Shown here in pieces: positions 24,201 to 35,193 of a DNA stretch of 64,000 bases. The stretch comes from Asterochloris sp. CNOR1. Its lineage: Eukaryota > Chlorophyta > Trebouxiophyceae > Trebouxiales > Trebouxiaceae. The position numbers and the translations under genes were made by a program. Within the stretch, counting starts at the first letter, position 1. Each line of letters begins with the position of its first letter. The notes beneath the pieces were generated by a model. It did no database searches, was not told the origin of the DNA, and was given only the letters and a program-made list of their open reading frames with translations. The DNA is taken from positions 1,364,001 through 1,428,000 of the forward strand of contig OZ017754.1 in the NCBI GenBank assembly GCA_963969365.1. The letters run 5' to 3'.

Positions 24201-27200
24201 TCACAGACCGAGTGGCAGGTTGTGTTTGCAAACAGCCCTGCCAGGCGGCACCTCGGTGAGCGGCTTGCTTAAGCACTGGCCTGCAAAGGCAGCCACAGGT
24301 GGGGCAGCTGATATAGTGCATGCTTTGCAGAGCGGCCAGCCAGCATGTGCCTGCGGTCCGGTAGCAGCCGTACCCCAGATGCTGCTGGCCCTTGCTACAG
24401 GCTGCTCACTGGCAGAGCTTGGCTCACCTGCAAGGCTGCTCAGCCCACCATGCAGCAGCGCCTCCACTGGAATTGTGCACCCTGCTGCCTCATTCTGAGC
24501 AAGGGGTTGGTGCGCTTGCCTGTCTGGGATTAATTTTGCTGCAGCACTCCTGCACCAGGGCTGCACACAGCTCAGACTTTCTGCCCCTGCTGCAGCACTC
24601 CTGGGTGGCAGTGTGCTAGACTCACATGTGTAGGGCTGGTCTTGCTGCTCCCTGCTGCAGCGTGCCTCAATAGGTGGATGCGTCTGAGGTTCTCCGCACT
24701 TTGCACACCACTCCTGAGCGCTACATTTGTGCAGACACCGCTGCTGGCCTCTGCTGCAGCGCTGTTGGATGGTGACGTGCTGGGCGTGCCTGTGTGGGCT
24801 GCCTTCCACATGAAGCAGGCCGCGATGGCCCTTGTGCACCAGACAGCCCAGCTGGCAGTGCTGCGTCGTCAGGGCTTTGCTGTTGAAGTCCCATCAGAGG
24901 GGGTGGCCGAGGCCATCACGCTCATCTTTAGGTGGGCAGAACTTTGATGCAGGATTGCAAGAGGGCCACTTACTGCCAGCTGCATGGGCCAAGGCAAGGC
25001 AGAAGGCAGCTCCTGGCAGCCCAGCTGACAGTGCTGTGCCAGCACGGCCTTGCTGTGGAACCCCCAGCATGGGGGAGGCAGAGGCAGTCACACTCATCTT
25101 CAGGAAGGCAGGGGGTTTGTGTGTCGACATCTGGATGCGAAAAGGCATGCCGGGCCTTGTGCCACAAGCTGCGGTGTCAGTCAGGCAAGACAGCTGCCTT
25201 GGGCCTGTGTGCAGGAGATGGCGTCCAGCGCCAAGCTGATGGCGCCCCCTCTGGGCAGCGTCTGTAGCGTTCAGACCTTGCAGGGCTTGCACAACTTGTA
25301 TGCTAGTGGTCTTGGTCCCATCTGCCATGTCCCATGTATACCAATAGTGATCTACAATGACATCACAATGCTTATGTGTGAGAGCCGGCTTGCTCATGCA
25401 GATGTGCACGACAAGGTGCTCTTTCAGGCTGCCACTGGACAACCTGCATGCCTGAGGCTTCCCTTGTGCTCTGTCAGGCCTGCTCATGCGGACATGCCCG
25501 GCAAGGCATCCTGGCCCCGAATCGCAATCAACTCTACTGACGCGTCCGGCCGCAGCCAGGACATGCAGCACTACTATTTTGTCCTGATTCAGCGCAGAGG
25601 GTGAGACTCGATGTCTTTGTGATGTTCAGCCTGCAGCTTCTCACGCTTCCTTACCTCTTTAAGAAGGGAGCTGCTGTGCCAGCCAGCCTGGCTTTGCGGG
25701 CAGCTGCCCATGCTGCACATCAATGCTGAACTGCACCTGGTGTTATCTAGGTGCAGTACAGGAGGTCAGCCTCTTTGATGCAGCGTGCATGGCTGACTGC
25801 AGTAGTATGTGTGCGTCCCTATTTGAGGTGTGCAATGTTGAACACCCCCTGCACCAACTCGTGAAGGTGAGTCAACCGCAGCAGCCTTGTTCAAGCACAT
25901 GAGGCAGTGGTCCATCTGGTAGTAGGGAGTGCTGCTGAAGAGCCTGCCGGCACAGGATGCACGCACTTGCCACAGTGAGCTGCACCCACCTGCTTGAGCA
26001 GAAGTGAGGGGCGTGTTGGCCAGCAGCAGACGCTGGGCACATTAGCCAGAGACGCTGGCATGTTGGCCAGCAGCAAACGCTGGTCTCACAGTGCCTGCAT
26101 CTGCCGCCATGCTGCCCGCACACACTAGTCAGGATTTACTTGCTGCCCCTGTGCCTGTGCAGGCACCTCCAGCACGCCGTCTCGCAGATCACGTCTACCC
26201 TGCAGCCAGCCCAGCACTTTGGGCCCTTTGAGGATGTGCAGCTCGGGCCACTGCTGGGGCAGGGCTCCTATGGGCAAGTGTACCGTGGCGTCTGGCAAGG
26301 CGCTGCTGTGGCCATCAAGGTGAACTGGGAGGTTTTGCCTGGCCAGTGTGTGAGGCAAGCAGGCTGTTCACAGAAGGCTGTGTGGGCCAGAATGCGCCAG
26401 ACTGGGCCATGCAAGGGCAGCAGCTGCTGCGCGTATGAAGGGGGGGTGCTGTGGGGCAGCTGGCAAGGCGTTGCCATCGCCGTCAAATATCATGGGGGAG
26501 TCTGCCTGGTCAGTGTGCTAGGCAGGCAGGCCCGTTCAGGGCAGGCTGTGTGGGGCTGACTGCGCAGGGCGGCTGATGCCGATGGCAGCAATGACTGCGC
26601 ATGTCGACTTGGGCCACTGGAAGAGCATTGCTGTGGCTGTCAACAGCTGAGGGGCAAGTGACTGCCAGCTCCATGTGAAGAGTTGGCTCCGCAGGGCAGG
26701 CTCTGGAAGACTGCTTGCGCAAGAGCCAGGCAAGCAGCCAAATGATGGCGCCCAGTGCAGGCCATTGGGCATGCGAGCTTCCCATGATACACAGCAGCAT
26801 GAGCTGTTGCCTGAAGGTCTGAGCAGGCGGGGTGTGCAGCTGAAGAAGCAGGCAGGCTTGGCCAACCAGGGCAGGCTGCACAGGTGCACAGCTGAGAGCG
26901 CTGTACGCACAGCTGAGAGCACCAAGAGCAATCCTCGAGTGAGGGCTGAGCAGGCAGCAGGCACACTGACGCAGGTCTTGACACATGTAGAAGTGGCCAC
27001 CTGCCTGTCCCTCGCACAGCAATAGGAGGTCCTGACAGCCTTCTGCCGCTCCCAGTAGCCGTGCTTGCACTTCATACACTGCTATAGCCTTTGCCAGAGG
27101 CATTAGTGCTGGCTCTATGCTGCAGCCTGGACTTGTCTGCAGGTGGTGGAGCTGCAGGACACCTCCAATGCGCAAGACCTCATGGAGGGCATGCTGGGTG

Positions 27201-30200
27201 GGCGCGCTGCCTGGCTCAGTCTGCTGCAAGCCACCACCTGCTGCTGGCAAAGGCTAGCAGCCTGCATTGAGCCTCAGAGACTGACCCACACTCACGTTAC
27301 AGCTTGCCCTCACCACTGCGTGCCTGTGCAGGCATGGCGCTTATGCACCCACACGTAGTTCAGGTGAGCTGCTGCGGGAAGGCCTGCCCTGCCTGCCCTG
27401 CCCACACGCCATGCCTCTGCCTGAAGTGTGTGTGGAGGCCGCGCGTGCTCAAAACTGTGCTTTGCTCTCCCTGCTGCAGGTCTTTCAGTACTCAGTCTAT
27501 GACAATGAGGTGAGCTGCTGCTGTGTCCACCCCTCTCCACCTGTCTGGGCTGACATGCCACGAAAAATGATGATGCCAGCCTGTGCACATGTGCCCATGC
27601 CTCAGAAAGCCTGATGGGGCACACAGCAGCACATTGGCTGAAGAGGTGCATACTGGGGCAGTACGAAGCACGCAGCCAGTGACAGTGCTGCACCTGCCTG
27701 CAGGGCACCCTGGAGCTCTGGATGGTGCAGGAGTTCTGCCCCCAAGGGTCCCTGCAGGTGCCAGCCTTCATTTTCAGGCCTGCGGCTGCATGATGGCCTG
27801 CTTCTCACTGCCTTGGCCTCATGTGGCGACTGCCTGCCCATGATCACAGCCCTGTACTGCAAAGAGTGGCCTTTGTGCAGTTGCCTGCAGCCCAACAACA
27901 TGAGTGCACCCTTGCACTACCTGTCTGCACAGAAGTCATACATTGCCCTGAGGGTTGCTCTGAGGGTTGGAGCAGTGGTGCACAGGGAGGCTCACTGGTC
28001 GGGTAACCTGCTGCAGCGTTGCTGCAATCTTGAGAGACATGTGTGAAGATTCTGCAAGAAGCAGAGTCCACAATCAGCTGCTTCATTGCATCACCTGGCT
28101 TCCTGCCTCTGCTGCTGCATGCTGTCTCATGCGTGAGCAGCGGCGCGACTGGCGTGCATGGGCCAGCTGACCTGCATGCAGCCCTGTGCTGCTCCTCAGA
28201 GTCCTTTTGGCTGCCCCGTCTGCTCTGCAGCATGCAGGCCTGTCTCAGCACGTCTTCCCCACTGGCTGCATTTGGCTTGCGTGAAGCCAACGCCCCTGGC
28301 AGCTGCCATGCGCTCCTCTCCAGGGTCTGATGGGCTGGGCCCTCTGCTGCTGCAGCATGCGGTCCTGTCCGGGCGTGTCTCCCCTCAGGGTAGCCTCAGT
28401 GCCTCTTTCACAGGCATCCAGGCAGTGCTTCAGATTGCTCACGACATCGCCGGCGGCATGGGCTACCTGCATGACCGCGGCGTGCTGCATGGGGTGAGTG
28501 GGGTGTGCAGGGGGGCCCATGTGCTGCCCCCGGGCAGGACCGCCGTCGGACTCAGTATGCGACACCTGCGGGGCAGGTTCACTTGCACGGTGGCAGCGTG
28601 CTGCTTGGGTCAGTGGGGCGTGCAGGGCTGCTGGGGATGGTTGCCATCCTCCATCTCATGCCAAAGTCGTGCAGACACTGCCCTGTGCACATGCAGCTGC
28701 CCCAGAGGTCACTGGTCTTGCCCTTGAGCAGCATGAGCCTGCTGGCTGCTGACTCACAGGGACCACAGGGGCACTTGGCCTACTTGCACCATGCTCATGC
28801 TGCATGGTGAGACAAGGGGCCACTGACTGGCTGTCATCCACAAGCAGGCAGTCGCGCTGCACTCAGGCATTGCTCCAGCTCTGGCACACAGGCTGAGCAT
28901 GTCACGGTCAGGCGATGTGGCTGCATCAACACCGGGCTTGGCTGCTGTGACTGCAGGACCTCACCGGCGGTAATGTTCTGCTCACGGACAGCGCCCCTGC
29001 AGCAGGCCCTGTCAGGCTGACGGCCAAGGTGGGTCTTGGAGGGCAGGCAGCACTCTTGTAGCATTGCAGCAGCCCAGAGGCCAGGGTCTTGGAGCGCAGG
29101 CAGCACTGCTGCGTCATTGCAGCAGCCCAGAGGCGCCTATGCTACTTTTGGTGGAATGCGCAGCCTCTTTTTCAGGCTGTGCAGCCCTCAGCCGGGCAGA
29201 GACGGCATGTGTGGGGTCCTCATTGCCGGCCGTCCTCCTGCCTGACAGAGTGGATCTGTTTCGCCAGCTCTGCACAGCAGATGCTGTGTGCCTGTGCCCC
29301 TGGTTGAGTGCCCAGTGCTGCAGCAAGAGCTTCAGCTGTATTGCTGACAGTGTCTGGGAACTGGGCATGGGGTTTGACTTGTCTCTGTGGCCCAGCAGAA
29401 GCTGTCTGCCTGGACCTCTCAAGAAGTGCAGTCGGTGCTGCGCTGAGTACTCTAAAGTGTCTGGAGCAGGCCCTGCCAGCAGCACCCTGGCAGATGACAC
29501 ACACGCTGCCGACGCCTGCAGGTTGCAGACTTTGGGCTCAGCCGTAAGCTGAACACTGCAAGCAAGCTGAGTACAGAGACAACGGGCACAATAACTCACA
29601 TGCCCCCTGAGCTCCTGATCGACGGCGTGATGAGCAAGGCAGGCGATGTCTTTGCCTTCGGCGTGCTGCTCTGGTGAGGCTGGTGTGATGGCCAGGTGGC
29701 TTGCTGGTGGCAAGCTGCTGTTATGACGTCTGCATGGCAAATGGTGTGTGTCTTGCATGTGGCGTGCTGCTCTGGCATGTTCCCCTGCCGCGGCCACCCG
29801 GTCTCTCTCTGGTGGCATGCTGCGGAAGCACAAATGGCATCTGTGGCCTTCGGTGAGAGGCAGTGATCAATGCTGCAGAGCTCATGGTACAGGCAGCCAT
29901 TGTGGCCCTGCCCATTCGCAGTCAACCACATTGCAAGCCGCTCCAAGCAAGTCTGTCTGTGAAAATAGAGGCCCGCCCATCTGACTTCATCACTGTGCTG
30001 CAGGGAAATGTACACAGGGCAGAGACCCTGGTGAGCAATTGTGTGGTTTGTATCTGGCACGCTGGTCTTGCAGTGGCAGCTAGCGGCATGTGCCTGCCGG
30101 CTGGCCGTGCAGCGCAAGAACTGCCATTGCCTAGTGTCAGGGATGCCCTCTCACAGACAACTTGCTCGCTACATGCAGGGAGGGTTACAGGCAGGGGCAG

Positions 30201-30675
30201 ATTGTCTACCAGGTGGGGCTGTCAGTGTCTAATGGCAGCACATTGCCCGCTGAGCCTGAGTGTCAGTGCAGGAGGTGCTTCCGCATTCTCACTCAGCGGA
30301 TGTTTGCCTCACAGCTGCACTCCTGGCAGGCACTTGGCTATGCTGCTGAGTGTATTCTCCTGTGACGCAGGTGGCCTCTTTGAAAGTTACCCTTGAATGC
30401 CCTGAGGACACCCCCCGTGGATACCAGGTGAGATGGCGGCTTTGTGTCCCCCACACAATGCCTGCTGTGTGTGCCATGCGTGTCTGCAGTCTTTGGCAAG
30501 AGTGCAAAAAGCACTTGCAGGAGTGCGGCTCAAGTTAGTGTCACCACGGCTGCAGGAGCTCGTCAGGTGGTGCTTTGAGTTCAGTCGTCACAGCCGGCCC
30601 TCTTTTCAGCAGATTCAGCAGGCTCTGACAGATCTTCTGGACAAAGGGCCGCATAATCCTCTGATCAGATCCTAA
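21245..30675 (+). CDS. GAF-PAS-Raf/TKL-like protein kinase with N-terminal lipidation motif
   Basis: Twenty-two exons join in phase to 924 residues. Exon 1 (21245-21283) encodes MGCASSRAAPVSE, a myristoylation/palmitoylation-type start. A Ser/Pro/Gln-rich region of about 300 residues follows, with repeats of SPFAS. A GAF domain (about 313-460) includes FSVPFAGFSILGSDYNW, VNDCLLDPRFKNFPFVAGPP and GAPLIASNGHRLG. A PAS-like domain (about 462-602) includes FQDAVLLCDSQTEWQVVFAN and ends DMQHYYFVLIQRR. Kinase domain: GQGSYGQVYRGVW, Lys in VAVAIK (about 655), HGDLTGGNVLL with catalytic Asp about 759, DFG about 785, and HMPPELLIDG. HGDL replaces HRD, seen in many algal TKL kinases. Exons: 21245-21283, 21356-22253, 22626-22731, 22903-22984, 23063-23141, 23304-23346, 23466-23525, 23786-23861, 24126-24255, 24760-24931, 25478-25600, 26163-26319, 27143-27197, 27332-27363, 27480-27509, 27704-27757, 28356-28493, 28957-29028, 29522-29673, 30179-30212, 30371-30427, 30490-30675. 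Probably a membrane-bound sensor kinase; ligand unknown. Confidence 0.93.
24847..25111 (+). repeat. Decayed 172-nt-offset duplicate of a kinase exon
   Basis: The 3' part of the exon 24760-24931 and its donor (GCCCAGCTGGCAGTGCTG ... ATCACGCTCATCTTTAGG, 24847-24939) recurs at 25019-25111 (GCCCAGCTGACAGTGCTG ... GTCACACTCATCTTCAGG), within the next intron. By eye about three quarters of positions match. Confidence 0.85.
25387..25512 (+). repeat. Decayed copy of the kinase exon start at 25478
   Basis: The real exon start GGCCTGCTCATGCGGACATG (25477 onward) and its continuation are echoed 90 nt upstream by GGCTTGCTCATGCAGATGTG (25387 onward). Both are followed by similar C..G.CAAGG. sequence. Confidence 0.7.
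26281..26650 (+). repeat. Two decayed copies of the VAIK exon end in the following intron
   Basis: The exon end TGGCAAGGCGCTGCTGTGG, CCATCAAG/GTGAAC (26293-26325) recurs 168 nt later at 26461 (TGGCAAGGCGTTGCCATCGC, CGTCAAA). Downstream intron sequence matches too (GGCAGGC...GGCAGGCTGTGTGGG). It recurs again at about 26617-26645 (ACTGGAAGAGCATTGCTGTG, GCTGTCAAC). Neither copy fits the reading frame as an exon. Confidence 0.75.
29031..29136 (+). repeat. 53-nt tandem duplication just after a donor site
   Basis: GGGTCTTGGAGGGCAGGCAG at 29031 and GGGTCTTGGAGCGCAGGCAG at 29084 begin two adjacent 53-nt units. Both end near CAGCAGCCCAGAGG. The first unit starts 2 nt after the exon ending at 29028. 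Confidence 0.9.
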
Positions 30676-31346
30676 ATGGTGCTTGAAGTATTCAACTGCT
30701 CCTTCCCTCATTGCCCCTTCTCCAGCTCTCGCTCAGCATGTCACCGAATTGACTCCCACGCCCCAGTACTCTGGTCAGCCTCTTTGCCCAGATAGCCAGC
30801 ATGTGGGTAGGTCCAGGTCAACTCAGTGCTCTGTTGCGCCTGCGTATGTCACAATGCAACAAGGCAGTAAGAGCCCCAATCTAATATGCTCAGCTTGCAC
30901 TTCAGTGCTAATCTTCAATACTCATGATAGTAAGGCAACAATCAGAGCACTCTCATATATCTCAAATTCACCGGAAGAAAAGGACGCTGTGCTGAACAGG
31001 GGAGTTGATTTGCAGAGAAAGAGTACAATACTCAGCAGTAGCAGTCATCGCTACCATGAACACACTGCCATGAAAGGAAAGCACTGCCAGTCGTGGCAAC
31101 AAAAATTGACATCAAGGTTGTTACTAGTCAGGGGGTCCAGACCATGCACCTAGGTCTCAGTGCTGCTTGAGCATGGCCTTCTGTTGTGCACAAAACCTCA
31201 GCAAAAATAGCGGGGTTCAAGAGACGGGTGCTGTGGTCAGCATATTATTCTATCGCAGTGCATCAAGACAGTCCAGTGTTGGGCACCTTCAACCCTAGGA
31301 TGGGATAGCCCCGCGAGCCTTTGCCGGAGTGGCAGGTGCCGCCCGT
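30676..31346. other. Intergenic, between convergent kinase (+) and coiled-coil gene (-)
   Basis: About 670 bp holding the 3' untranslated parts of both genes. AT content is higher between 30880 and 31120 than in the surrounding genes. No convincing gene; a 156-codon open frame from 30683 directly follows the kinase stop and looks like 3' UTR. Confidence 0.4.
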
Positions 31347-33485
31347 TCAGAACGCTCCAGGGAGCTGACAGTCATGATACAGAGAGAGGCACAAGGCTCC
31401 TAGACCCTGTGCGGAAAGACCGGGCGGGCTGCTGGCTGCCTGCTGTCTAAGCGCTGCAGCCAGTTTCTGAGTTTGGAGGGGGTGGTTGTCAGGGACTGTT
31501 GCCACCTGTTGCAGGAAGGTGCCACTGCCTGGGCCAGCAACATGTCGCTTTTGCCCTCTTGTGTACACTTCTGTGCTGGCTTGGGTGTTGTCCAGGCAAG
31601 TCTAGATGTTTCTGGGCAAGACCTGCAGGCAAGGATGCACATGAGGAGGAGCAGCAAGCCGACGGCATTGTGCAGAAAAGCAACTTGATAATCATACAGA
31701 CGATGGCACTTTCCTTGGATCAACCACTCCCTGCACAATTCTCACACTTGCACGCACACTCAACCCCACTTCTATACCCACCTGATTGCCTGGCAGTGAG
31801 GGGAGATGGGTACAGCCGGCCACAGTCACAGGCAACCCTTGGGGTGTGACTGTAGGGCTGGCCGTGCCTACTGAGGAGCGCCCCCCTGCCAGCATGCTGC
31901 TCAGCAGCAGCTCCATCATGTGAGGAGGGACGGGCGGGCCTGAGGCTGAAGTGAATGACATCAGAGAGGACGCCGCAGCTCCTGTGCTGGAGGTGTCGAG
32001 CTGAGACTGCAGGGCGGTGGAACAGGTGGCTGACGCAGATCCTGTGGGACATCCCGCACTGACGTCATGCAGACCCATTGGTATGGTGCACTGGTAGGCT
32101 TTCGAGGCGTTAGCACAGGTGTGATGAGACACACAATCTCCATTAGTCCGTCAGCTGGCACTGACGCAACCACCTGAGGCTGGAGTCATGGACAGCAGTG
32201 ACGCTCCAGGCACCGTGAATGCAGCAACCCAGTCACCACCTGTGCAGTGCTGGCCAAGTGCAACTTGGCATCAAGCAGGCGCTACACAGCACAAGCACAG
32301 ATGTTGAGCGGCCCGGATCAGGGCTTCACGCTGCCCTCGGGGGAATGCAGCATGCAACAAGTGCAAGCAGGCCGCTCGCCAGCAAGAGTCTGATGGCAGG
32401 GCACTTGCCCCAGCTGAGCCTTCGCCTGTTCTGCCAGCCAGCTGCCCGCACTACCCACACTCAAGAGAGCAATGCTTGGCAGGGCTCAGCTGAGTGCTGA
32501 GGCCCCCAGCAGTGCCCCAGAAAGGGCGTGATGTGAGGGGATCCCAGCGACCCCTGCTGAGAAGCAGCTTGTTGGTGGTCAGGGCAGGCACTTGCCTCAG
32601 TGCTGAGGCCCAGATAGTCGCCCACACCTGGAAGGTCCAGGGAGGGCATGGGCAGAGGCAGGGCCCCCGCGCTGACAGACAGCCTGCCGCTGCCCAGCTG
32701 AGGCATCCCAGCCTCAAAGCTGGCTGCAACGACAGGTGCCTGAGTTGCGGTGAGGGGTGGTTGCAGCCACCCTCTATTGGTACCCAGGCTGGCTGTCAGC
32801 TGTGAGAGCTGGGTGTTGACAGAATGGTTCACTTCCATGAGGTGCTTGCAGTAGGCTGTGAGCTGAAGCAGCTGTGCCAGGCAGCCCCGCTTGTCGGTCT
32901 CCAGCTCGTCACAGCGAGCCTGCAGCTCAACAGGGAGAGCACAGCTGAGCTGGCCGGCATGGCTCCACAAGAGAGAGCAACTGGTCTGACAGCTCACAGC
33001 ACACCTGCAGGGCATGCGTGCGTTTTGACCTAATGCCATCTCTCAGCTGGCGCTGTCAGGCATGAAGGTGGCGGGCTGCAGCTTGCAACATGCCAACGTT
33101 GCTCATCCCAGCAAGCCTGCAGTGCAAGAATACATGTGAGGGCCCTCAGCCCTTGGGCTTGAGGTGATGGATCTTGCACAGGCAACCTGTATCGCTGTGT
33201 GCACACCTGACTATGGTCCAATCAGCAGTGTCCTTCAAGAGGCAAAGGTGTCCTGGGCTGGAATGGGGTTGCAGCCTGCAGCTCTGCAAAGTATGGCAGA
33301 GCTGCAGCTGGCGCTGCACATAGGCTGGCTGCTGTTTCACTGCCGATGCCTATGAAGACAACGCCCAGCTGTGTCACGAGAGGCAGCACGGGCTGACCAC
33401 CACAATCAGGCAATACTGCCCACCAAAATCTCACATCAAGATCTGGCCGCTTGACCTTAGTCAGGCGGCGCCTAGAGGCTGGCAT
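31347..33485 (-). CDS. Unknown coiled-coil protein, possibly with an in-frame stop
   Basis: Not recognised. Exon 1 (33485-33435) starts MPASRRRLTKVKRPDLD; exon 2 (33313-33207) and exon 3 (from 33116, LAGMSNVGMLQAAARHLHA) join in phase. Exon 3 then meets TGA at 33058-33056, but the same frame continues as QRQLRDGIRSKRTHALQ. A 45-nt intron (GTTGGC donor at 33098 to CTGACAG) would remove the TGA in phase. The next block, about 32930-32780, is a strong coiled coil (DELETDKRGCLAQLLQL, HLMEVNHSVNTQLSQL). Later blocks are ASFEAGMPQLGSGRLSVSAG (about 32715-32630), a Ser/Pro-rich segment (about 32010-31780, PPVPPHMMELLLSSMLAGG) and the end LQTQKLAAALRQQAASSPPG ... to TGA 31349-31347. Some middle junctions are unresolved. 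Either a functional gene with a tiny intron or a recent pseudogene. Confidence 0.6.
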
Positions 33486-33619
33486 AACACTGCCTCACAT
33501 AGCATTACAGTAAGCGGCCTACAGGCCGTGGCATCTGAAAGCAGGCACCGTGCCTCCCAGGAGACAGGGCAGAAGCGCAAAGGGCTGCAGCTGGATATGG
33601 TCCAGAATCAAGATGAGAG

Positions 33620-34075
33620 ATGATGGCATCATGGCATGCAACTTGCACAGCCAATTTTCAGCCTCAGCATTCCCCACAGCCTTCAACCCCCCTCACGCAC
33701 CTGCAGACTTTCTACATGCACTTGGCGGCGACGTCTGAGTCTTGCAGCAGCCTCTCTGTTCCCCTGGCGCCTGCATCACATGGAAGGCAGGCCCTAGGAG
33801 ATATGAATCAAAGTCTTGCACAAGTGACCCTCAGCCTGGCTGAATGTAGCCGAAATGAAGAGACTCCTGCCTTTGAATCTTCCAGGGAGCTGCATTGTGT
33901 CTTATGTGGCTATGAACACTCATCAGCTGACACTGCACAGCTAGTTGTGAGCGTAAGCTGCTGTTGTTTTGTAATGCTGATTCTCAGCCTGACCTTTTCT
34001 GAACCTTCTTGCTGCACTCCACCGACGCCCTCTGTCTGCCCTTGCTGCTGTCAGAATCCTGTGAGGAGCCACTAG
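33620..34075 (+). CDS. Possible small gene, divergent from the coiled-coil gene
   Basis: An open frame from ATG 33620 to TAG 34075. The middle part looks codon-like (ALGDMNQSLAQVTLSLAECS, then ELHCVLCGYEHSSADTAQLV) and is followed by a donor (GTGAGC) near 33948. Splicing to AATCCTGTGAGG after CTGTCAG near 34054 would keep the frame and give a short NPVRSH end. No family recognised; could be non-coding. Confidence 0.25.
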   Translation: MMASWHATCTANFQPQHSPQPSTPLTHLQTFYMHLAATSESCSSLSVPLAPASHGRQALGDMNQSLAQVTLSLAECSRNEETPAFESSRELHCVLCGYEHSSADTAQLVVSVSCCCFVMLILSLTFSEPSCCTPPTPSVCPCCCQNPVRSH

Positions 34076-35193
34076 CCATTGCGTCTGTCGCCCGTTCACC
34101 ACGCCCCACTCTCCGGGGAGCTACACCCTATTTCATCTAGTTGAAGTTCAGGTTTCTGCCCTACTGGCTGCCGTGGCTACTGTTTGAAGCTCAAATTCTG
34201 GTTATGTAAAAAATCATGACATGACAGTGAGGCCTAAAATAACAATAAGATTGTGATGATTTGATAGCATGTCCCTGCCAGTTGCGGCCTGACATGTGGC
34301 TCACAGCTGCCCTTCTTTCATTGTAAAGGCTGACTGTTCCTGCCCACAAAAAAGGGGCAACTAGCGCCAAGAGTCAGAGACTCCTGCAGACCAGCAGTCA
34401 AACTTTGCACAGTCATGCATGCTGCTGTGTCATGCAGTGCTCTGCTTAGCTGATGGGCAGCCGCAGGCTGCGAGTGCAGATTTTCAGATGCCGGCCTCTT
34501 ACATTGCTTAGCACCCCTTGAGCAGCACCTGTATCAACAGTGGAGGCAGCATGAATCATGCGGATTGCGGTTCCACGAAACAGCCTGCATAACATTCACG
34601 TGGGCCACACCAGAATGCCAGGCTGCTCAGCTGCTTTTGTGTTTGTCACAGCGTCATGTGTGGTGTTTTGAGGCATAGTGTGCACACCTGCAGCAGGGGG
34701 CCACAGCAGATGTGCTCTTGATTGCAGCACGCTGGCCGCCTGTCGCCACCTAGTGCAACGTCACTTGCTGTGCAGCAGGGGCATAGGATTGTGCGCTCCC
34801 TCCCGCAGTGTGTCTCGTGTGTGCTGGTTGGGCACCTTCAGCAACCTTGACAGGCACAATGCGCTTGGGCACAATGCGCTTGGGCAGCTGTCCCTGTTGC
34901 AAATGGCACTAGAAGCTGAGTCTGATGATGCCAGCGCTCCTGCAGGCTGCTTTGAAGCAGAACCAGTCTGGGTGCAGGACTTGAGACTCGCTCTCGACAG
35001 ACTGTGCCGTGCCCCATCTGGGTTTGCAGGCTAGAAGTACACTCTACGTGCCTCTAATTTCGGCCGCAAAGCATGTAATCGTTGGAAGATGCTGTTGCTT
35101 CGGTCAAGCTCTGGGTTACTTTCTTGCCTTGACTAATTTAGAAAAACAAATCAGTTTCGGTTTAGGCGGTTAACTGTGTGCTCTCAGAACAGG
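34076..35193. other. Intergenic before the secreted binding-protein gene
   Basis: No gene that I can support. An open frame at 34678-35034 contains a possible peptide (ESDDASAPAGCFEAEPVWVQ and a little more) but has no clear splice context. A 15-nt unit GCACAATGCGCTTGG is directly repeated at 34854-34883. The last 150 bp before ATG 35194 are AT-richer (TTAGAAAAACAAATCAG at about 35139) and probably include the promoter. Confidence 0.4.
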
